Position numbers and translations under genes: made by a program
The notes under the pieces: model-generated
Databases searched by the model: none
Seen by the model: the letters and a program-made list of their open reading frames with translations, nothing else
Told to the model about the DNA's origin: nothing
Origin: Christensenella sp. UBA7584
GTDB taxonomy: Bacteria; Bacillota; Clostridia; Christensenellales; UBA1242
Assembly: GCA_002477805.1 (NCBI GenBank)
Contig: DLKQ01000014.1
Coordinates: forward strand, 1 to 8,422
Direction: 5' to 3'
DNA: 8,422 nt
In this document: positions 5,574 to 8,422 of the stretch, one piece after another
How positions within the stretch are numbered: position 1 is the first letter of the stretch
Layout of the letters: each line of letters starts with the position of its first letter

Positions 5574-7379
5574 ATGAAAAAACTAAGTTTGTTTTCAATG
5601 ATGTTTTTTGCAGTGGCAAGTTGTTTTATTTTTTCAGCTTGTGGCTCTAATGTTACTCTAACAATAAACTTTGATAGTAATGGTGGCACGAGTTGTAAAT
5701 CTGGTCAGTATGTTGTTGGTAAAAGTTTTGATATACCAGATGACCCTAGCAAAGAAGGATATGTCTTTGGTGGTTGGTACACTGATAATAACAAATGGAA
5801 TGAGCCTCTAACAGTGAGTAGTATAATAAACTTTCCACTCAGTAAAAGTATCCCAATAACTGCTTATGCAAAATGGCTGAATATAAATTATACAATAAAT
5901 TTTGATACTAATGGTGGCAATGCGGTAGAAGATTTGTTTGTAGATAATGTTGATATTCCATTACCTGAGCCAACAAAGAGCGGATATAATTTTTCTGGCT
6001 GGTATGTGGATAGTGAATTAAAAAATGAGTTTTCAACAAAAATGCCTTTAGATTTAACAAATAATCAAATCACTGTTTACGCAAAATGGGAGAGGAATTT
6101 AAAAGTTGTGTTCCATTTCAATAATGGTGCAGATGATGTAACTCGATATTTTGATAATGATAGCTTTGCACTTCCGCAAAATATAACCAAGGAGCACTTT
6201 ACTTTTATTGGTTGGAGCTTTGATGATGAAACAAACATAGTTTACGACCAGTATTTTATCAGTAATTATGAAAAAGACGGTATTTTAAATTTGTACGCTG
6301 TTTGGGAAGAAGACCCAATAAGTAAAGTTGAAATTTATGACAAGGGCAACATAAAGGATTTTTATCATTGGGGTGAAGAGGTAGATGTCAGTCAAACAAA
6401 GCTAAAATTAACTTATCAAGATGGGACAAGCCGTATAGCTTTTGCAACTGAAAGCAAGGAAATTCGAGAAAGTAAATATTACGCAAAAGGTTCTGTTAGT
6501 AAAGAGTATTCTAGCGAGGAGCCTAGGGTATATTACACTACAAGTTTTTACCTAAACTACAAAGCTTCGACTGAAAGTTATGTGGTTGCGTATGTTAATA
6601 TTTATCAAGATTTTAAAATTGTAGGTATAGAAAATTATACTGATACTTTTAATTATGAAGATGTGAAAGATGGTTGTACAGGTGGTGAAAGTATAATTAC
6701 AGACGATACAAAAATAATTCTTGAAGACTTAAATGGTGATAGAAAGGAGTACAACCTTAAAGAGTTTTATGGGCAAAACAAAGAGGATTTTACAACATAT
6801 ATTATAGGTGGCACTGTTTCAGGTTCGCGCTATCAAGATGCTAGTGGAACTTATTATTATGGAATACTAGATCCAGACACTGAAGAAGTTTGTTTTGAAA
6901 ATAATTATGCTTTTATAAATAGAGAGCTAAAGTTTGTTTATAGAACTGAAACAATTTATTTGCCATACAAAATTATGCTTGGCGAAATAGAAAGTGTTAA
7001 TTTTGTTATTGAAGATTTTTATCCTGGTGATTGGCTATCATCGAATTATTCAAATATTGGTGTTGGTTCGGTAGGGGGTGTCTATAAGTATAAAACTAGA
7101 ACTGGAAATGTAACATTGCTTGCAAATGACGAAACTAAAAGCTGTGTCCGCGTGCAGGTAAAACTAAAAAGTGGTCATTCAGTTTTGTCTAACATAGAAG
7201 ACATATTTAATTCAAACCAACTTGAGATTTTAAATGATATTTATTTTGAAGAAAACATTGCAAGAGCGACAATAAAAATTAATGGCTACGAATACGAAAT
7301 TAATTCTGGCGAGTTAGAAACTATGATTAAACAAACTGGATTTTTCGTTGGTGGACTTACTGGATTTAGTGAAAATTGA
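5574..7379 (+). CDS. Surface lipoprotein with three InlB-type (Listeria-Bacteroides) repeats
   Basis: This is a 601-residue exported lipoprotein. Residues 1-22 form a signal peptide (MKKLSLFSMM, then a hydrophobic core) ending in a lipobox FSA-C with Cys23 as the likely lipid-modified residue; Cys17 (VAS-C) is a less likely alternative. Three InlB B/Flg_new repeats follow at about 27-101, 104-172 and 175-244. Each has the pattern INFD-NGG ... P-K-GY-F-GWY ... YAKW; the third is divergent (FHFNNG, FIGWSF, YAVW). Residues 249-295 (ISKVEIYDKG, then LKLTYQDGTSR) resemble a bacterial Ig-like (Big_3/Big_4) strand pattern. Residues 300-601 look beta-rich but are unrecognised. Such proteins are extracellular adhesive or scaffold modules, and no enzyme motif is seen. 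ATG 5574 is chosen for AAGGAG 8 bases upstream and for the signal peptide. A terminator follows closely, so it is monocistronic. Lipid anchoring rather than LPXTG anchoring is evident. Confidence 0.92.
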   Translation: MKKLSLFSMMFFAVASCFIFSACGSNVTLTINFDSNGGTSCKSGQYVVGKSFDIPDDPSKEGYVFGGWYTDNNKWNEPLTVSSIINFPLSKSIPITAYAKWLNINYTINFDTNGGNAVEDLFVDNVDIPLPEPTKSGYNFSGWYVDSELKNEFSTKMPLDLTNNQITVYAKWERNLKVVFHFNNGADDVTRYFDNDSFALPQNITKEHFTFIGWSFDDETNIVYDQYFISNYEKDGILNLYAVWEEDPISKVEIYDKGNIKDFYHWGEEVDVSQTKLKLTYQDGTSRIAFATESKEIRESKYYAKGSVSKEYSSEEPRVYYTTSFYLNYKASTESYVVAYVNIYQDFKIVGIENYTDTFNYEDVKDGCTGGESIITDDTKIILEDLNGDRKEYNLKEFYGQNKEDFTTYIIGGTVSGSRYQDASGTYYYGILDPDTEEVCFENNYAFINRELKFVYRTETIYLPYKIMLGEIESVNFVIEDFYPGDWLSSNYSNIGVGSVGGVYKYKTRTGNVTLLANDETKSCVRVQVKLKSGHSVLSNIEDIFNSNQLEILNDIYFEENIARATIKINGYEYEINSGELETMIKQTGFFVGGLTGFSEN

Positions 7380-7420
7380 TTGCCTTATGGCTTGCTATAA
7401 GATTTTCTAAGAAAAAATAG

Positions 7421-7455
7421 TAAAAACAGATGTTATTTTTAGGCATCTGTTTTTA
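7421..7455. terminator. Terminator after the lipoprotein gene
   Basis: A perfect 12-bp inverted repeat (TAAAAACAGATG 7421-7432, CATCTGTTTTTA 7444-7455) encloses an 11-base loop, with U-rich sequence in and after the right arm. It lies about 40 bases past the lipoprotein stop and just before the next gene's promoter, insulating the two units. The A-run in the left arm would also allow termination of minus-strand transcripts. Confidence 0.8.
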
Positions 7456-7456
7456 G

Positions 7457-7486
7457 TTGTTTTATGGTTTTAGAGTATGCTATACT
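7457..7486 (+). promoter_or_regulatory. Promoter of the 258-residue unknown gene
   Basis: TTGTTT (7457-7462), an 18-base spacer and TATACT (7481-7486) with TGC directly upstream form an extended -10 promoter. It begins right after the preceding terminator. Transcription near 7493 would start at the ribosome-binding site GAGGT (7493-7497), giving a leader of about 10 bases. Confidence 0.6.
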
Positions 7487-7502
7487 AAAATAGAGGTTTG
7501 TT

Positions 7503-8279
7503 ATGGAAAAATTTGAATTTAAAAGAAGCACAAAAAAGTATAAGTATTTTAATGGCATTATTTTAAAAGAGCCAAGCGAAAAAGAGTTTAACAAGTACAT
7601 AGATATTTGGAACAAAAAGTACAACAAAGAGCTTGCTGGTGATTTTAGTCACGAAAAAATTCTTGACTATGTTTTTACCAAGAATAATAGCTCCAATAAA
7701 AATATTTTAGAAATGTATGAAAAATGCGTGCTTTTAGATAAACTTTATAGTACAAATGTTAAGCATATGGACAGCTTGGTTAAACATCTAGCGAGCATTG
7801 AAAATTTTAATGAAATGCTTTCAAGCGGTAATCCCGAACTTGTTAATGTTATGAAAATGGTTGAAAAAGATGATGGCACTATTATTAAATATATGTCTTT
7901 TGCAAGCAAGTACTGTAGAAGATACAACCCAAAAGATTTTCCTGTTTTTGATACTATTGTAAAGGATATTTTTAGTCACTATCTTTATACGCTTAAATTT
8001 TATCGAAGAAGAGATAAAATTGACCTAACAGACTATGTGTCATTTAAAAATGTTGCCGATGAATTTCTTAATGCATATCCTTTTGTTAAAGATTATGTGC
8101 AACTAGACCACTATTTGTGGACTATGGGAAAAGAAAAACTTCAAGCAATTAGCTATATTAAAAAAATTAGGAAAAGTAAAGATGATTTAAAGCAAATACA
8201 AAATATAGCAAAAATCGAAAATTTTAGTGGTGATTTATTGAATTTAGAAAACTTTATTGTAAACAAGTATGATTTGTGA
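7503..8279 (+). CDS. Conserved hypothetical protein, possible HhH-GPD/OGG-like fold
   Basis: This encodes 258 residues, soluble and Lys-rich (many K, F, Y, D), with no signal peptide or membrane helix. From memory it matches an unnamed, scattered bacterial family with three landmarks: LDKLYSTN (78-85), SFASKYCRRYNPKDFPVFD (132-150) and LDHYLWTMGK (201-210). The middle landmark, with a Lys before and P-V-x-D at 147-150, resembles the segment of HhH-GPD DNA glycosylases that carries the catalytic Asp, which would be Asp150. The last resembles the helix after it. No Fe-S cysteine cluster is present. A role in DNA binding or damage processing is inference from motif shape only. The start is ATG 7503, with GAGGT 5 bases upstream and its own promoter. 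It is a single-gene unit with no defence partners visible, and no clear terminator follows before the window ends. Confidence 0.85.
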   Translation: MEKFEFKRSTKKYKYFNGIILKEPSEKEFNKYIDIWNKKYNKELAGDFSHEKILDYVFTKNNSSNKNILEMYEKCVLLDKLYSTNVKHMDSLVKHLASIENFNEMLSSGNPELVNVMKMVEKDDGTIIKYMSFASKYCRRYNPKDFPVFDTIVKDIFSHYLYTLKFYRRRDKIDLTDYVSFKNVADEFLNAYPFVKDYVQLDHYLWTMGKEKLQAISYIKKIRKSKDDLKQIQNIAKIENFSGDLLNLENFIVNKYDL

Positions 8280-8422
8280 AATATTTGCGCTTAATTGTTG
8301 AAGAGCCTACTGTCTAGTTTTTGCAAAAAGCTTTAGTGTTAGAGTAAGTAACTTTTCCATCGTAATTCTCAATGGTGGAAATCACGTACTGCTTGTTTAA
8401 ATTTTACTTAGATACTCCAGCA
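8280..8422. other. Right-edge stretch without an identified gene
   Basis: No gene with a start and ribosome-binding site is seen. A minus-strand frame without a start (8403-8314) encodes a protein-like string, QYVISTIENYDGKVTYSNTK, ending in FCKN. The opposite plus-strand frame is also open from about 8314 to 8400. All three minus-strand frames meet stops within the first 31 bases from the right edge, so no gene clearly runs in from the right. A perfect 12-bp palindrome, TTTTTGCAAAAA, lies at 8318-8329. Confidence 0.4.

Noticed and set aside
5414..5650. 78-codon plus-strand frame across the lipoprotein start
   Set aside because: It spans the lipoprotein promoter and signal-peptide region in another frame and has no ribosome-binding site.

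Overview
The window looks like chromosomal DNA of a low-GC Gram-positive (Firmicutes/Clostridia-type) bacterium, possibly an uncultured gut lineage. The DNA is very AT-rich, ribosome-binding sites are strong AGGAGG types, promoters are sigma-A-like with extended -10 boxes, and the proteins include an AbrB/SpoVT-type regulator and a lipoprotein with Listeria-Bacteroides (InlB B) repeats. Several genes end in TGA and tryptophan is read from TGG, so the standard bacterial code applies rather than the mycoplasma code. Species cannot be named from the sequence.

Layout. Positions 1-94 may hold the tail of a gene entering from the left. Positions 95-854 hold no convincing gene but contain a strong bidirectional terminator-type hairpin (332-370) and two smaller inverted repeats. 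A small four-helix membrane protein is encoded on the minus strand (855-1298) with its own promoter. Positions 1350-2010 are mostly non-coding and contain a near-consensus promoter (1679-1707) and a small broken reading frame (1838-1938). Then comes a three-gene plus-strand operon with overlapping genes: an AbrB-family regulator, an ABC ATPase and an ABC-2 permease (2023-3663), closed by a terminator at 3734-3759. Convergent to it is a 437-residue minus-strand protein of unknown function with a Gly/Lys-rich low-complexity segment (3977-5290). Divergent from that is a 601-residue lipoprotein with three InlB-type repeats (5574-7379), closed by a terminator. A 258-residue protein of an unnamed conserved family follows (7503-8279). 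It carries motifs resembling the HhH-GPD DNA glycosylase core. The last 143 bases hold no identified gene.

How the genes work together. Only the AbrB-ATPase-permease set is clearly a functional unit: a small exporter, probably autoregulated, whose substrate cannot be read from sequence. The other genes appear to be single-gene units. Four of them share a very compact promoter layout, in which the -10 box lies almost directly upstream of the ribosome-binding site.

No recognised multi-gene defence system, CRISPR array, prophage, insertion sequence, rRNA or tRNA was found. The most interesting items are the HhH-like protein, the unknown Gly/Lys-rich protein, the broken small gene at a G6 tract with a strong promoter upstream, and the shared compact promoters.
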